Made by a program: the position numbers and the translations under genes. The notes beneath the pieces were generated by a model, which was given only the letters and a program-made list of their open reading frames with translations, was not told the DNA's origin and ran no database searches. Of a DNA stretch of 64,000 bases, positions 45,351 to 55,913 are shown piece by piece. Position 1 is the stretch's first letter; each line of letters begins with the position of its first letter. Source of the DNA: CAVWDI01 sp963753725. Lineage in GTDB: Bacteria; Chloroflexota; Anaerolineae; Anaerolineales; UBA4823. The stretch spans positions 186,001-250,000 of the forward strand of contig CAVWDI010000001.1 of assembly GCA_963753725.1 (NCBI GenBank), written 5' to 3'.

Positions 45351-47237
45351 TTATACGACGGAGGTTAGATCAGGAGGAGGCGTGCTGCTGACCGCGGCTC
45401 CAGGAATACATTCATCCAAAATACTGATGATAGCGCTCCCATCTCCCTCACGTGCAAGATGGATCAGCTCATTCACAATTTGAGTTAATTCAGATCCGCT
45501 CAGGACATCTTCATCTGCCAGTAACACAATATCCGGATGGGAAGTAGGTTCATATTGTGCCCACTTATCCCATAATTCTTCACTCAATTTTTCACCAGGT
45601 CGGATCCCGGTAAACACAATATCAATATCCGCCCCAGGTTCTAATCCCGAAAGTCGGATAAGATCCTCCGCCAGATCCAAAATTCGAATCTGATCACCCA
45701 TTTTGAGCACAAAAACCTCACCACCTTTCCCCATGGTTGAGGCCTGCAATACGAGATATACAGCTTCGGGAATGGTCATGAAATAACGTTTCATATCCGG
45801 GTGGGTGATGGTAATTGGACCGCCATGCGCAATCTGGCGTTTGAACAGCGGGACAACACTCCCCCGGCTTCCAAGCACATTCCCAAACCGTACTACTGAA
45901 AAATGTCTTCCAGATTTATGAGCCGCATCCAAAACAATCATTTCTGACAAACGTTTGGCGGCGCCGTAAACACTCGAAGGGCGAATAGCTTTGTCAGATG
46001 AAATCAGTACTAATCTTTCAACTTCATAATTTTGTGAGACTTCGACAACATTGCGCGTTCCCAAAACATTATTTGTTACGGCTTCTTCAACATTGGCTTC
46101 CATCAAAGGCACATGTTTATGCGCCGCAGTATGAAAAACGACCTGTGGGGAGAGGTTTTCGAATATTGTGCTCAATCGGTCGATATCCCGTACATCTGCA
46201 ATGAGGGCGTGCTGTGCCAGAGTGGGAAATATTTCCTCCATCTCCAACAAAGTCTCAAAAATACTATTTTCACCATGTCCCAGCATCATCAAAGATGATG
46301 GACCCCATCGAGCAATCTGCCGGCACAGTTCAATTCCTATTGATCCTCCAGCGCCCGTGACCAGCACCCTTTTACCACCCAGGCTTGCGCCGATCATGGT
46401 TTCATCAATTTGGGCAGGTTCTCTTCTCAGTAAGTCAGAAATTTCAACTTCTCTCAAGCGGCTCACGTTAACTTTGCCGCCAATCAATTCATACATGCCA
46501 GGCATCGTGCGAAACGGGATATCTCTAACCCTGCATACGTCTGCCACCTGCCGGATAATATGTCCGGGTGCACTGGGAATGGCGATGATTACTTCGTGGA
46601 TATTCCTGAGCACGATGATCCTGTGTAGGTTACTTATTCTTCCGACCACCGGTATCCCATGAATTTGCTGTTTTTGTTTCGCAGGGTCATCATCCAGAAA
46701 ACATACTGGTTTTAAACCTAATTGCGTATTTTTCTGCATTTCTCGAACGACCAACGCACCAGCATCCCCTGCGCCCACAATCAGAACCCGGCGCACGCCT
46801 TTATAAGTACTAACTGCCCCAGGTTGGGCTTCATTCAAAATTCTCAGTGAAAAGCGGAATCCACCGACCAGTACCAGGGATAATAGCCAATCGATCAACA
46901 GTGTACTGCGCGGGTAGTACGGGAGGATTTCGAAAGCTCTTAACAGTACGACAACCAGCGAAACAATAACAGACGCAGTTGTTACAGCCGCAACGACCAA
47001 CCGTAGTTCTTTCGTGCTTGCATAAATCCACATTCTGCGGTAAAGACCAAAGAAATAATAGACTAGGGGTTTTATCAGGAAGGAAATACCCATCAACCAT
47101 ATTGCTTGGGTCAGATAAAAGGAAAACAATGGACCGAGGTCAGTCCGTAAAGCAAAACTTCCCAACGAAGATACGATTATGATGAACAAATCCCCCAATA
47201 ACAATATCCTGTTCCGTAAAAATAGCCTCGGTTTCAT
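45351..47237 (-). CDS. Membrane nucleotide-sugar 4,6-dehydratase/epimerase (CapD/PglF group)
   Basis: Four N-terminal membrane helices (to about residue 120), a first Rossmann domain (VLIVGAGDAGALVVREM near 150) and a second SDR domain (VLVTGAGGSIGIELCRQ near 295). The catalytic region is SSDKAIRPSSVYGAAKRLSE, in which the YxxxK tyrosine is retained; many PglF/WbpM enzymes have Met there. These enzymes make 4-keto-6-deoxy sugars from UDP-GlcNAc or similar donors for surface glycans. The gene is 2 bp from the sugar-transferase gene upstream. Confidence 0.9.
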   Translation of the reverse strand: MKPRLFLRNRILLLGDLFIIIVSSLGSFALRTDLGPLFSFYLTQAIWLMGISFLIKPLVYYFFGLYRRMWIYASTKELRLVVAAVTTASVIVSLVVVLLRAFEILPYYPRSTLLIDWLLSLVLVGGFRFSLRILNEAQPGAVSTYKGVRRVLIVGAGDAGALVVREMQKNTQLGLKPVCFLDDDPAKQKQQIHGIPVVGRISNLHRIIVLRNIHEVIIAIPSAPGHIIRQVADVCRVRDIPFRTMPGMYELIGGKVNVSRLREVEISDLLRREPAQIDETMIGASLGGKRVLVTGAGGSIGIELCRQIARWGPSSLMMLGHGENSIFETLLEMEEIFPTLAQHALIADVRDIDRLSTIFENLSPQVVFHTAAHKHVPLMEANVEEAVTNNVLGTRNVVEVSQNYEVERLVLISSDKAIRPSSVYGAAKRLSEMIVLDAAHKSGRHFSVVRFGNVLGSRGSVVPLFKRQIAHGGPITITHPDMKRYFMTIPEAVYLVLQASTMGKGGEVFVLKMGDQIRILDLAEDLIRLSGLEPGADIDIVFTGIRPGEKLSEELWDKWAQYEPTSHPDIVLLADEDVLSGSELTQIVNELIHLAREGDGSAIISILDECIPGAAVSSTPPPDLTSVV

Positions 47238-47239
47238 AC

Positions 47240-48680
47240 TTATCTGCCTCGAAAGCCCAACACAGTAGCAGGTGTTCTCAAAAGAATTACGGCATCCATG
47301 AAAAGGTTACGATTCTTAATATAGTACAGATCATATTCAAGTTTAACCATTGTTTCTTCCACTGTGGAGGCGTAACCGAAATTTATTTGAGCCCATCCGG
47401 TAATACCAGGTTTTACAAGCAATCGAGCTCTATAAAATGGCACCTGCCCCTGGAACAAGGTAATCAATTCAGGTCGCTCCGCACGTGGACCTACCAAACT
47501 CATATCTCCCATCAAGACATTGAAGAATTGGGGCAGTTCGTCCAGGTGGGTTCTCCTTAAAATACGTCCCACTCGTGTATTTCGATGATCGTCTACAGAT
47601 GCCCACTTAGGCTGCCCATCTGCCTCAGCATCTGTTTTCATGGTTCGGAACTTTACAATTCGGTAGGTTCGACCATTGCGTCCCGACCGGATTTGCAAAT
47701 AAAAAATTGGCCTGCCATCATCTATTAGAATAGCTATTGTAACGAACGGCAGTATTAGTAACATGACCAATGATCCAAACAGGCCCCCAATTATATCAAC
47801 CAATCTCTTACCCAATTCAAAGAATGTGCTGACTCGAGTTTCGTCAACGAATGATCGCAATATCCAATTCGCTTCTAAAGTCTGGATGGGTACTCGACCT
47901 AATAATTCTTCGTATGCAATTGCCATCCTAGTGATTTCAATCCCAGAATCTTGAGCATCCAATAACGCCTGGAACATACCCCCACCCATTTCATTCGTTA
48001 TAGCAACGATAATATCACTGATATTAAGATCACTAATTAACCTTCAATAACTCCCGTCCTCTTCCGAGGACTTTGTATCCTTCAATCATTGTGCCTGATT
48101 TCTCAGGAGCATCGTCAACAATACCAACAAGATGAAAAGGCTTTGATTTAAGATTATTGATAACTTGTAAGATCAGCCTTCCAGATTCTCCTCCCCCCAC
48201 CAATAAGGCTCGGCGCATAAATTGTGGCGCGTGAAATACTCGAATATAAAACGCGTGCCACATCAGTGTTAATAGCACCACCGTGACTAAATAGCTGGCG
48301 ATACCACGTCTTGGGAGCAGAGAATTTGGTGAATTAACATAGTAAAAAAACAGCAATAAGTATAAGATCAGGCCTACAATTGCGGCAATCAAAATACCGC
48401 GAACGGTTTTTATCCAATCCCCGGCTTTATTGACATCATACAATTCGATCAACAATATCAGCCATATAAAAGGGATAAAGAAAAACCAGGCTGGTACCCG
48501 CCTTTGTAAAAACTCGATCGAAAAACCCAGAAACCTCTCGCTGACCGCCCAAAAATATAGCGAGATGCCTAAAGCCAACACTGCCATCAAGAAATCGCCC
48601 GCGATCAACAGCACCCGCCTTTCGCCTATGCGCAGCTGCCATATCCTTGATTTCTGGTATTTCCCGTTACTTCCACTCAT
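47240..48680 (-). CDS. Undecaprenyl-phosphate sugar phosphotransferase, frame broken near 48035
   Basis: Initiates polysaccharide synthesis by moving a sugar phosphate onto undecaprenyl phosphate. The first frame encodes five membrane helices and a CoA-binding-like cytosolic domain (RALLVGGGESGRLILQV). It runs into TAG at 48033-48035; one base fewer joins KVISDLNISDIIVAITNEMG to the catalytic domain, with KRLVDIIGGLFGS, IVKFRTMKTDA, RRTHLDELPQFFNVLMGDM and the final KPGITGWAQINF. The total is about 480 residues, matching WcaJ/WbaP-type enzymes. The sugar is unknown. Confidence 0.9.
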
Positions 48681-48736
48681 TTCGGTTTAGTTGAATCGTG
48701 ATTTAACTGATTCTATCTCATCCTGAATATTAATCG

Positions 48737-49752
48737 CTATGATCCAATACTAGGTTTTTTAATCAATCCCCATATAAATGCGCTGCCCCACGTGATATGC
48801 ATAATCGCTATCGAAATTGGCACGCCAACCAGGGCAGGTAGATTTTTCTTCTTTGTGCTAACGCCTATCCCTGCCGCAAGCAGTAGACACACGTATAGTG
48901 TAATTTCAATCAAAAGCAGGATTCGAGCAATTGTATTAGTCAATGAAAATATTAGCAGAACTCCAAGACTGAGAACGAACAATGGAGGGATTGCCTGCCT
49001 CCATCTTAACGTATTTGGATAACGACGTATCATTTGCGCTTTCCAATAACCGTAACGCCAATATTGTCGCGCCAGGGCAGTAAATGACGATCTGGAATAA
49101 TATACAGACCGGATGCGCGGGTCCAGCCAGATTTTTCCGCCTGTTTTAACCAGCCTTACGTTGAATTCATAGTCCTCATTGGTCAATAACGTCTCGTCAT
49201 ACAATCCGACCTTATCGAAAATAACGATCGATAAAAGGAGCCAAAAGGTACTGTATCGACAATTTGTGGTTCACTCGTGTATCGATAACTGGCATCACCT
49301 ACACCCAATTTATGGCTCGCCGCCTCGGAAATCGATTTTGCCTGCCATGTATCTGCCCCTGGTCGGATATCCCAGACTCCTCCAACATTATCCCCCAAAC
49401 CCTCTTCCAGCCCGCACACGCACAGCGATATATAATCTGATTGTGGAACTGAATGGGCATCCAGGCGAATGATGATGTCACCCTCGGCGCTCGCAATCGC
49501 ACAATTTAGACCAACAGGGATGATGCGTTGTGGATTATCAATGATTCGGATATTCAAATCTGGATGAGATAACACAAAATTTGAAATAACATCTCTCGTA
49601 TGATCTGTTGATAGTCCGTCCGCGATTATTACTTCGATTTTTGATCTTGAATAATCCTGCTGATAAATCGCATCCAACAAAAGATGAATCGTTCCTTGTT
49701 CATTGTAACAAGGAACGATGATTGAAACCCCTTGCACGTTTTGAACATTCAA
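48737..49752 (-). CDS. Family 2 glycosyltransferase (ExoA-like), frame broken near 49195
   Basis: The first frame holds the GT-A catalytic half (VSIIVPCYNE, IIADGLSTDHT, IIRLDAHSVP) and continues to VPFGSFYRSLFS. There a one-base change leads to the second frame, with GLYDETLLTNEDYEFNVRL carrying the ED(Y) motif, an amphipathic QYWRYGYWKA segment, and three C-terminal membrane helices. The complete protein is about 338 residues and resembles succinoglycan transferase ExoA. It is 56 bp upstream of the initiating sugar-transferase gene and begins the EPS block. Confidence 0.88.
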
Positions 49753-49905
49753 ATAAAAATCAAGGCTCCAATTCTATGATTTTCCTGAGCTATTTCCAAT
49801 ATCAAACTTCCAATTAAGTTGCAATTCTTGAACCCAATTTAATCTCTTGCTTTATACCCAATCCCGAAATCATCAAATATTGAAATATACTGCTTGGACT
49901 TGAGA

Positions 49906-50292
49906 TTATGAAATGATCGCAACGGTCTCGATCTCAACCGCGCCGCCTTTGGGAAGCGCAGCCACCTGGACTGCTGAACGAGCCGGGAAGTTTTCAGTAA
50001 AGAACTGGGCATAAACGCCATTCATCTTCGCAAAGTCATTCATATCTCTCAAGAATACGGTTGTCTTCAATACATCTTCGAGAGACGCGCCGGCTGCTTC
50101 CAATACATGCTTTATGTTAGTTAATGCCTGTCGGGTCTCAGCCTCGATACCACCTGGCGCGAATTCCCCGGTTTCAGGATCGATTCCCAACTGTCCTGCA
50201 GTAAAAATTATATTTCCATGCATATTTGCTACCGAATAGGGACCTAAAGCTTCGGGGGCTTTATCTGATTCAATAATTCTTTTTGTACTCAT
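49906..50292 (-). CDS. ridA: RidA-family enamine/imine deaminase
   Basis: A 128-residue trimeric enzyme that hydrolyses reactive 2-aminoacrylate and related enamines released by PLP enzymes such as threonine dehydratase. GPYSVANMHGNIIFTAGQLG, RQALTNIKHVLEAAG and PARSAVQVAALPKGG with the catalytic arginine in the last are intact. AGGAGATCAAATCAT precedes the ATG. It stands between the EPS glycosyltransferase and a 300-bp non-coding region, unlinked to any obvious PLP gene. Confidence 0.94.
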   Translation of the reverse strand: MSTKRIIESDKAPEALGPYSVANMHGNIIFTAGQLGIDPETGEFAPGGIEAETRQALTNIKHVLEAAGASLEDVLKTTVFLRDMNDFAKMNGVYAQFFTENFPARSAVQVAALPKGGAVEIETVAIIS

Positions 50293-50594
50293 ATGATTTG
50301 ATCTCCTGAACGTATATTTATTTTCTGTTTTCCTTTCAGCGAAAGGAACCAGCCTGATTTTACCGCCTTGAATCCAAATGGTCTATATTCAGAGTCACAA
50401 GTAATTATGTCGACGTAGGTCGACAATCGGCGGCACGCCCCCATGGGTAAACTTCAGTCTGCCACTCCTCTACAATCAAAACAGCTCCACTTTTTCAATG
50501 CAAATATTATTCCTTTGCGAACCCTGGGTGCTTTTCCCAGGGTGCCGTGTACTCTGGATGCGTTCCCAGGGTAACGCAATCTTCCTCTTCACCC
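50293..50594. repeat. Non-coding gap with two inverted-repeat elements
   Basis: No gene is visible. TGTCGAC-GTAG-GTCGACA (50408-50425) is a 7-bp perfect hairpin about 115 bp upstream of ridA. ACCCTGGG (50521-50528) pairs with CCCAGGGT at 50536-50543, and a further CCCAGGGT copy lies at 50565-50572, so alternative hairpins can form just beyond the end of the lipoprotein gene. None is followed by a good T-run. A terminator without a U-tract or a protein site is possible. Confidence 0.45.
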
Positions 50595-51922
50595 TCATTC
50601 ACCCCCTTCACCCGTCCTCAAGAAAAGGAAACTCTCCGAAAACAATTCCTCATCTTTATCCAGCGCAGCAGCCTTTTCGAGGTTTTTCATAATGCTTGGT
50701 GCTGTCGGAGTAACCAAATAAGTCGCCCACGCTTTTAAGAAATAAGCTGCCGCCAGATCGGGTTTCTCCAATAACGCTTTATCCGTAAATGTATTGACCC
50801 AATCAAGTAAAATCTCTTCAGACCCTTCAGCCACTGATCCGCTGATCAATGGGGATGAATTAGAATACAATTCGTAGGGACGGTAAACGCGCAAAATATC
50901 CATCACGGTTTCATAATCGCCGTAGAAAACACTGTTCAGTAATGGGAAACCGCTATTTTGAACAGCCTCCTCCCGCGCCCCTGCAATTAAATTTATCAGG
51001 ACTGCATTCCAATGTATGATTTTATTCTCGCCGTCGCTTAATTCAACCGTATTTTTGATATTCGCCTGAGCATCCTTCCACATTTCAGATTTTGCCAGCA
51101 TAACAGCTTCATTATTTAATTGAACTGCCTCCTCGGATTCACCTCCCTCGCTAATTGATAAAGTAACCTCCTGCAGTTGCTTGCCATCCCAGCGCCAGAG
51201 TTGGAAGCGCGGTATTCGTACCCCGCAGGCATAGCAGAACACATAATCCTCACTCCAATTTAATACCACTTCTTTAGATCCATCGCCATCCAAATCGACC
51301 ATCTCGCCCGCATCCGGAGAACTGGCACAGCTTGAAATCAGGTGATCTAATTCAGAACCGTCAAAATAAAACAAGTCATAACAACCCCCATGCGCTCCTG
51401 CTGTACTTTTAACCTCAATAAACACTTTATCCGAATCAATCTGAACTATTTCTATAGATTCATCCTGTAAGTGATCGGAATTTTCCAGATCTTTCCTGTC
51501 GATTTTAATCCAGCTGCCGTTCTCGTAGCTGTAAATCGCAATAAAATGGTTCTGCAGCGGATCGTAACTTCGTGAACCCACGGAATAAAGCAGCCAGCTG
51601 TTCTCCTCATTGGGGATTTCTCTCAAATTTACATCGTTAATCCCGCCGAATGGGCGCTCACCTTTTATATCGGGAGTGACCGTTTGTCTCAATTCATCCA
51701 ACAACGAAGTTTGTAATTGATCCAGCAAAATTCGAACTGGAATTCTGTAGGTTCAGTTGTTGCTATATGTATACTCGTTGGTGGGATGGCACTTGGGGTT
51801 AAAGTTGCTGAAATCACTTCTATTGTTGTAACAGAAGGAGTTGGATTTATTGGACTGGGCGGGCTCTTACAAGCCTGCGCCAGGAAAGCTATTCCAATAA
51901 GGGCAAATCCAGTCCATCTCAT
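50595..51922 (-). CDS. Putative lipoprotein with FG-GAP-like region, frame broken near 51710
   Basis: The start encodes a lipoprotein signal, MRWTGFALIGIAFLAQACKS with the lipobox cysteine at residue 18, and a Pro/Thr/Ser linker. The frame is lost after FQFEF; one base change gives ILLDQLQTSLLDELRQT and a further 370 residues. A calcium-binding-like DLDGDGSKEVV segment lies in the middle, and the C-terminal 150 residues are helical, perhaps TPR-like. No function is recognised. It is 63 bp downstream of leuS on the same strand. Restored length is about 442 residues. Confidence 0.72.
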
Positions 51923-51985
51923 AGAAGGTATATACTATTCCAATCTGATATCCTGGAAGGCTGGCTGCTTGTTGGTAATCCGATT

Positions 51986-54757
51986 TCACACCACGATATT
52001 GACCAGACGACCTGGTACTAAGATTACCTTGCGTATCTCTTTTCCGGCAATATATTTATTAACCGATTCGCTTTTCAGGGCAAGTTCTTCCGCCTGCTCT
52101 TCACTTATGCCGACCGGCACTTTCACGCGATCGCGCACCTTCCCGTTGACTTGCAGTATCAGCGTTATTTGATCTTCCGCGGCGGCTTCTTCATCCACTT
52201 GCGGCCAGGGCTGCTGGTGGATGGAATAAGCTTTACCAGCAATTTTCCATAATTCTTCGCTCACATGTGGAGCCACTGGCGCCATCATACGCAAATAAAT
52301 ATCTTTCGCTTCTTCCCATTCCTCACTCCCTACTGCGCCCGCCTCACGCGCCTGATACATTTCATTCAACAGTTCCATCAGTGCAGAGATAATGGTATTG
52401 AATTCAAAGGTAGTGAAATCATGCGTTACCTGCCGCAGTGTCTGGTGCAGTTTTCGGCGCAGATTGCGCAGGGTTTCAGGGTCTGGATCCCCGGGTGCGT
52501 TCAATTCGGTAAATAGATTCCACACTCGCCGAACCCAACGATAGGTCCCCTCAATCCCGCTGCTGTTCCAGGGAGCGCCTAATTCCCAGCGTGCAAAAAA
52601 CATCAGGTAAGCCCGCACGGTATCAGCGCCGTATTTATCCACCAGTACATCCGGTGATATCACATTCCCGCGGCTCTTCGACATCTTTTCTGAATCTTCA
52701 CCCAAAATGATGCCTTGATTCCGCAGCTGCGTCATTGGTTCAGGACCTTTCATCACATTCATATCACGCCCGGCTTTATGGAAAAAGCGCGTGTATATCA
52801 GGTGCATGGTCGCGTGTTCAATACCCCCTGTATACGTATCCACCGGCATCCAGTAGTCATATTCAACCGGATCAAACGGCCACAGGTCATAGTCGGGACT
52901 CAAATAACGCAGGTGATACCAGGAAGAACACATGAAGGTATCCATGGTATCTGTTTCCCGCTCTGCTGGCTCACCGCAGATTGGACAAGTGGTGATTTTC
53001 CAGGTTGGGTGCAGTTTCAACGGGCTCTCACCGGTTGGCAGCCACTCCACATCATCCGGCAGCAGCACTGGTAGCTGCTCATCAGGGACGGCGACTTCCC
53101 CGTGCTCCGGGCAGTACACGATTGGGATAGGAGCACCCCAATACCGTTGGCGCGAGATCAACCAATCTCTTATCCGGTAATTAATCGCTCCTTTACCAAT
53201 GCCTTTATCCTCCAGCCAGCTCGTAACCTTCTCAACAGCCTCATCTCCAGCAGTACCGCTGAATTCTTTAGAGTTGATCATAACGCCATAGGCATCGTGA
53301 TACAGCACGTCATGATAAAACTCCCTCTCCCACAGCATTTCCATCAACGTCTGCTTTTCACCAATCTCCGGATCGAAGGATTTCAATATCTCTAAGATTT
53401 CTTTTTCAGTATCCGTGGAATTCCATTCTAAAATACCTTCATCGGTGATAAAGCACCAGCGCGTACCCACAACTTCTATCCATGCACCCGTTGTAACCGA
53501 ATTGCTAGCTAGTTTGATAAATGCATCGATTTTGTCTTCAGGTACAGTGATCAACAAATCGTCGCCAGACTTTTCGAAAGGGATTTCGATTTCTTCTAAA
53601 CCGCTGATAAATCCATTTTTCACCAATTCAGATTTAACGAAGGATTTGGTCAATTTTGAAGGATTTTCGATAACCGGTAAGATTGGGAGTCCAAACTTTA
53701 AGGCGAATTCAAAATCACGTATATCATGTCCCGGCACAGCCATGATCGCCCCCGTGCCGTAGGTCATTAAAACATAATCCGCAATCCAAATAGGAATGCG
53801 CTCATCATTTACTGGATTAATCGCGTATCCGCCCGTAAAAACACCGGTCTTATCTTTTTCAGCCGATTCCCTTTGTATATCCGTTTGACGAGTAGCCAGG
53901 TGTATATACTCATGCACAACCTCAGAATATTCAGGTGTTGTGATTTTATCCACCAGGGGATGTTCCGGCGCCAGCACCATGAATGTAGCACCCCACAGCG
54001 TATCAGGGCGTGTTGTAAATACTTCCAATGGGTCACCAGTCTCGCTCCGGAAAACCACAGAGGCGCCCTTGGATTTACCGATCCAATTCGTCTGCAGCGC
54101 TTCCACCCGCTCCGGCCAATCGATGTTCGAAAAATCCAGCAGTTCATCCGCGTAATTCGTAATTTTGAAGAACCATTGTTCGAGATCTTTTTTGATCACC
54201 GGCGTACCACACCGTTCACAATGACGGTCCTCTCCCCACACCTGTTCGCGCGCTAAGGTTGTATTGCACTTCGGACACCAATCCACTGGAGATTTTTTTC
54301 GATATGCCAGGTTATGCTTGAACAGCATGCTGAAAAACCATTGACTCCACTTGTAATATTTCGGGTCGGCGGAGATCGCTTCCCGACGCCAATCTATCAT
54401 CGCCCCCATACTCTTCAACTGTTCCCGCATTCTGTTTATATTGGCATACGTCCATTCTTTTGGATGGATACCATGACTGATCGCCGCGTTTTCAGCCGGC
54501 AATCCAAATGCATCGAACCCAATCGGGAACATTACGTTGTATCCCTGCATACGCAAAAATCTGGCCCTGGCGTCTGAAGGTGCCATGGCATACCAGTGAC
54601 CGATGTGCAAGTCCCCGGATGGGTACGGCAACATGGTCATCGCATAATACTTTTGCCGCGAATCGTCTATATCTGCATCATACAGACCATCCGCTTCCCA
54701 GCGCTCCTGCCAGGCTCGTTCGATCGTAGAATGATCATAGATTTTATTTTCTGCCAT
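51986..54757 (-). CDS. leuS: Leucyl-tRNA synthetase
   Basis: Class I synthetase that charges tRNA-Leu. HIGH is at 51-54 within PYPSGDLHIGHWYAM, the zinc-finger Cys residues in WCPKCNTT and RHCERCGTP follow, the editing domain has TTRPDTLWGATF and YGTGAIMAVPGHD, and KMSKS is near 688. The 923-residue length counts from ATG 54757, which has GGAG 11 bases upstream; a GTG at 54784 is an in-frame alternative but would place that site within the gene. It follows ilvE by 44 bp and lies on the leucine T-box transcript. Confidence 0.96.
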   Translation of the reverse strand: MAENKIYDHSTIERAWQERWEADGLYDADIDDSRQKYYAMTMLPYPSGDLHIGHWYAMAPSDARARFLRMQGYNVMFPIGFDAFGLPAENAAISHGIHPKEWTYANINRMREQLKSMGAMIDWRREAISADPKYYKWSQWFFSMLFKHNLAYRKKSPVDWCPKCNTTLAREQVWGEDRHCERCGTPVIKKDLEQWFFKITNYADELLDFSNIDWPERVEALQTNWIGKSKGASVVFRSETGDPLEVFTTRPDTLWGATFMVLAPEHPLVDKITTPEYSEVVHEYIHLATRQTDIQRESAEKDKTGVFTGGYAINPVNDERIPIWIADYVLMTYGTGAIMAVPGHDIRDFEFALKFGLPILPVIENPSKLTKSFVKSELVKNGFISGLEEIEIPFEKSGDDLLITVPEDKIDAFIKLASNSVTTGAWIEVVGTRWCFITDEGILEWNSTDTEKEILEILKSFDPEIGEKQTLMEMLWEREFYHDVLYHDAYGVMINSKEFSGTAGDEAVEKVTSWLEDKGIGKGAINYRIRDWLISRQRYWGAPIPIVYCPEHGEVAVPDEQLPVLLPDDVEWLPTGESPLKLHPTWKITTCPICGEPAERETDTMDTFMCSSWYHLRYLSPDYDLWPFDPVEYDYWMPVDTYTGGIEHATMHLIYTRFFHKAGRDMNVMKGPEPMTQLRNQGIILGEDSEKMSKSRGNVISPDVLVDKYGADTVRAYLMFFARWELGAPWNSSGIEGTYRWVRRVWNLFTELNAPGDPDPETLRNLRRKLHQTLRQVTHDFTTFEFNTIISALMELLNEMYQAREAGAVGSEEWEEAKDIYLRMMAPVAPHVSEELWKIAGKAYSIHQQPWPQVDEEAAAEDQITLILQVNGKVRDRVKVPVGISEEQAEELALKSESVNKYIAGKEIRKVILVPGRLVNIVV

Positions 54758-54801
54758 GATCGCGTAATCTCCTTTGCCGTCCACGTACTTTGGATACTTG
54801 A

Positions 54802-55731
54802 TCAGTCTCCTGATACAGGTGTCAACCAGTTAAATCGGTCAGGTGCTTCACCCGAAACGATTCCAAAGAAATGGTCCTGCAGCTTTTTAGTGATCGGTCC
54901 TCGTTCTCCTATACCGACCGGTATATTGTCAACGGTTTTAACCGGAGTGATCTCGGCCGCTGTTCCGGTAAAAAATATCTCATCTGCGATATGCAGCATC
55001 TCGCGAGGAAGCATCTCCTCACGTAGCTCAAGATCCAGATCCTTTGCAAGCGTAATTACAAATTGGCGCGTGATCCCAGGCAGGATGGAAGCTGCCAGCG
55101 GCGGTGTATAGATTACATCTTGATAAATCAAGAAGATATTTTCGCCGCTTCCCTCGCTGATATAGCCGTGCATATCCAACGAAATGCCCTCAACAAAACC
55201 GTGATCCTTGGCTTCCATGACAATAAATTGCGAATTAAGATAATTACCACCAGCTTTAGCCATCGCCGGATGCGTTCCCAGACCCATTCTTCGCCACGAG
55301 CTAACCATCACATCCACCCCTTTTTCAATCGCATCCTCACCCAAATAGCGCCCCCATGGAAAAGTGATAATAACAATATCCGTTGGACTTCCTCTACCAT
55401 CAACTCCCAGTCCGTGAGCGCCTCGCATGACCAGCGGCCGGATATAGCAGCTGTCATGCCTATTTTTAATGATCGTTTCCTTGATCAAATCTTCAAATTG
55501 CGTTTGGGTGTATGGAATCTCCAGCCTTACAATGCGCAAAGAATTGAACATTCTGCGCACATGCTCCTGCAAACCCAGTACAGCCGGGCCCTTCGGAGTC
55601 GCATAAGCGCGAATCCCTTCAAACACACTTGAACCGTAATGCAGCGCATGGGTCGTAACATGCACATTGGCATCCTCCCAAGCCACAAATTCTCCGTTAA
55701 ACCAGATCCAATCCGCTTTCGGTGCTGCCAT
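54802..55731 (-). CDS. ilvE: Branched-chain amino-acid aminotransferase
   Basis: Fold-type IV PLP enzyme that makes leucine, isoleucine and valine from their keto acids, or the reverse. The 309-residue protein has HYGSSVFEGIRAY near 31-43, the PLP lysine K159 in HPAMAKAGGNYLNSQ, SEGSGENIF and FFTGTAAEITPV. AAGGAGAAAAAT precedes the ATG. It is the first gene after the T-box leader, so transcription should rise when uncharged tRNA-Leu accumulates. The 182 bases between the leader terminator and the gene hold no supported ORF. Confidence 0.95.
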   Translation of the reverse strand: MAAPKADWIWFNGEFVAWEDANVHVTTHALHYGSSVFEGIRAYATPKGPAVLGLQEHVRRMFNSLRIVRLEIPYTQTQFEDLIKETIIKNRHDSCYIRPLVMRGAHGLGVDGRGSPTDIVIITFPWGRYLGEDAIEKGVDVMVSSWRRMGLGTHPAMAKAGGNYLNSQFIVMEAKDHGFVEGISLDMHGYISEGSGENIFLIYQDVIYTPPLAASILPGITRQFVITLAKDLDLELREEMLPREMLHIADEIFFTGTAAEITPVKTVDNIPVGIGERGPITKKLQDHFFGIVSGEAPDRFNWLTPVSGD

Positions 55732-55913
55732 ATTTTTCTCCTTAACATTTTTATTGTTGCTGCGAAGGAGCGCTCCTCAAATTGGAATGCTATTCGTCGC
55801 AGCTGAACCCATCTCTCTACATACAGAATTTCCGAAGGAGTAAATTTCAATCCCTGCAGTTTAGGGAGCGATTGCAACAATCTCCTCCTCTGTTTCATTA
55901 CAATACATATACT

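Noticed and set aside
53102..54577. Several 80-190-residue plus-strand readings antisense to leuS and ilvE
   Set aside because: They are complementary shadows of strongly supported synthetase and aminotransferase genes and show no domain motifs or start signals.
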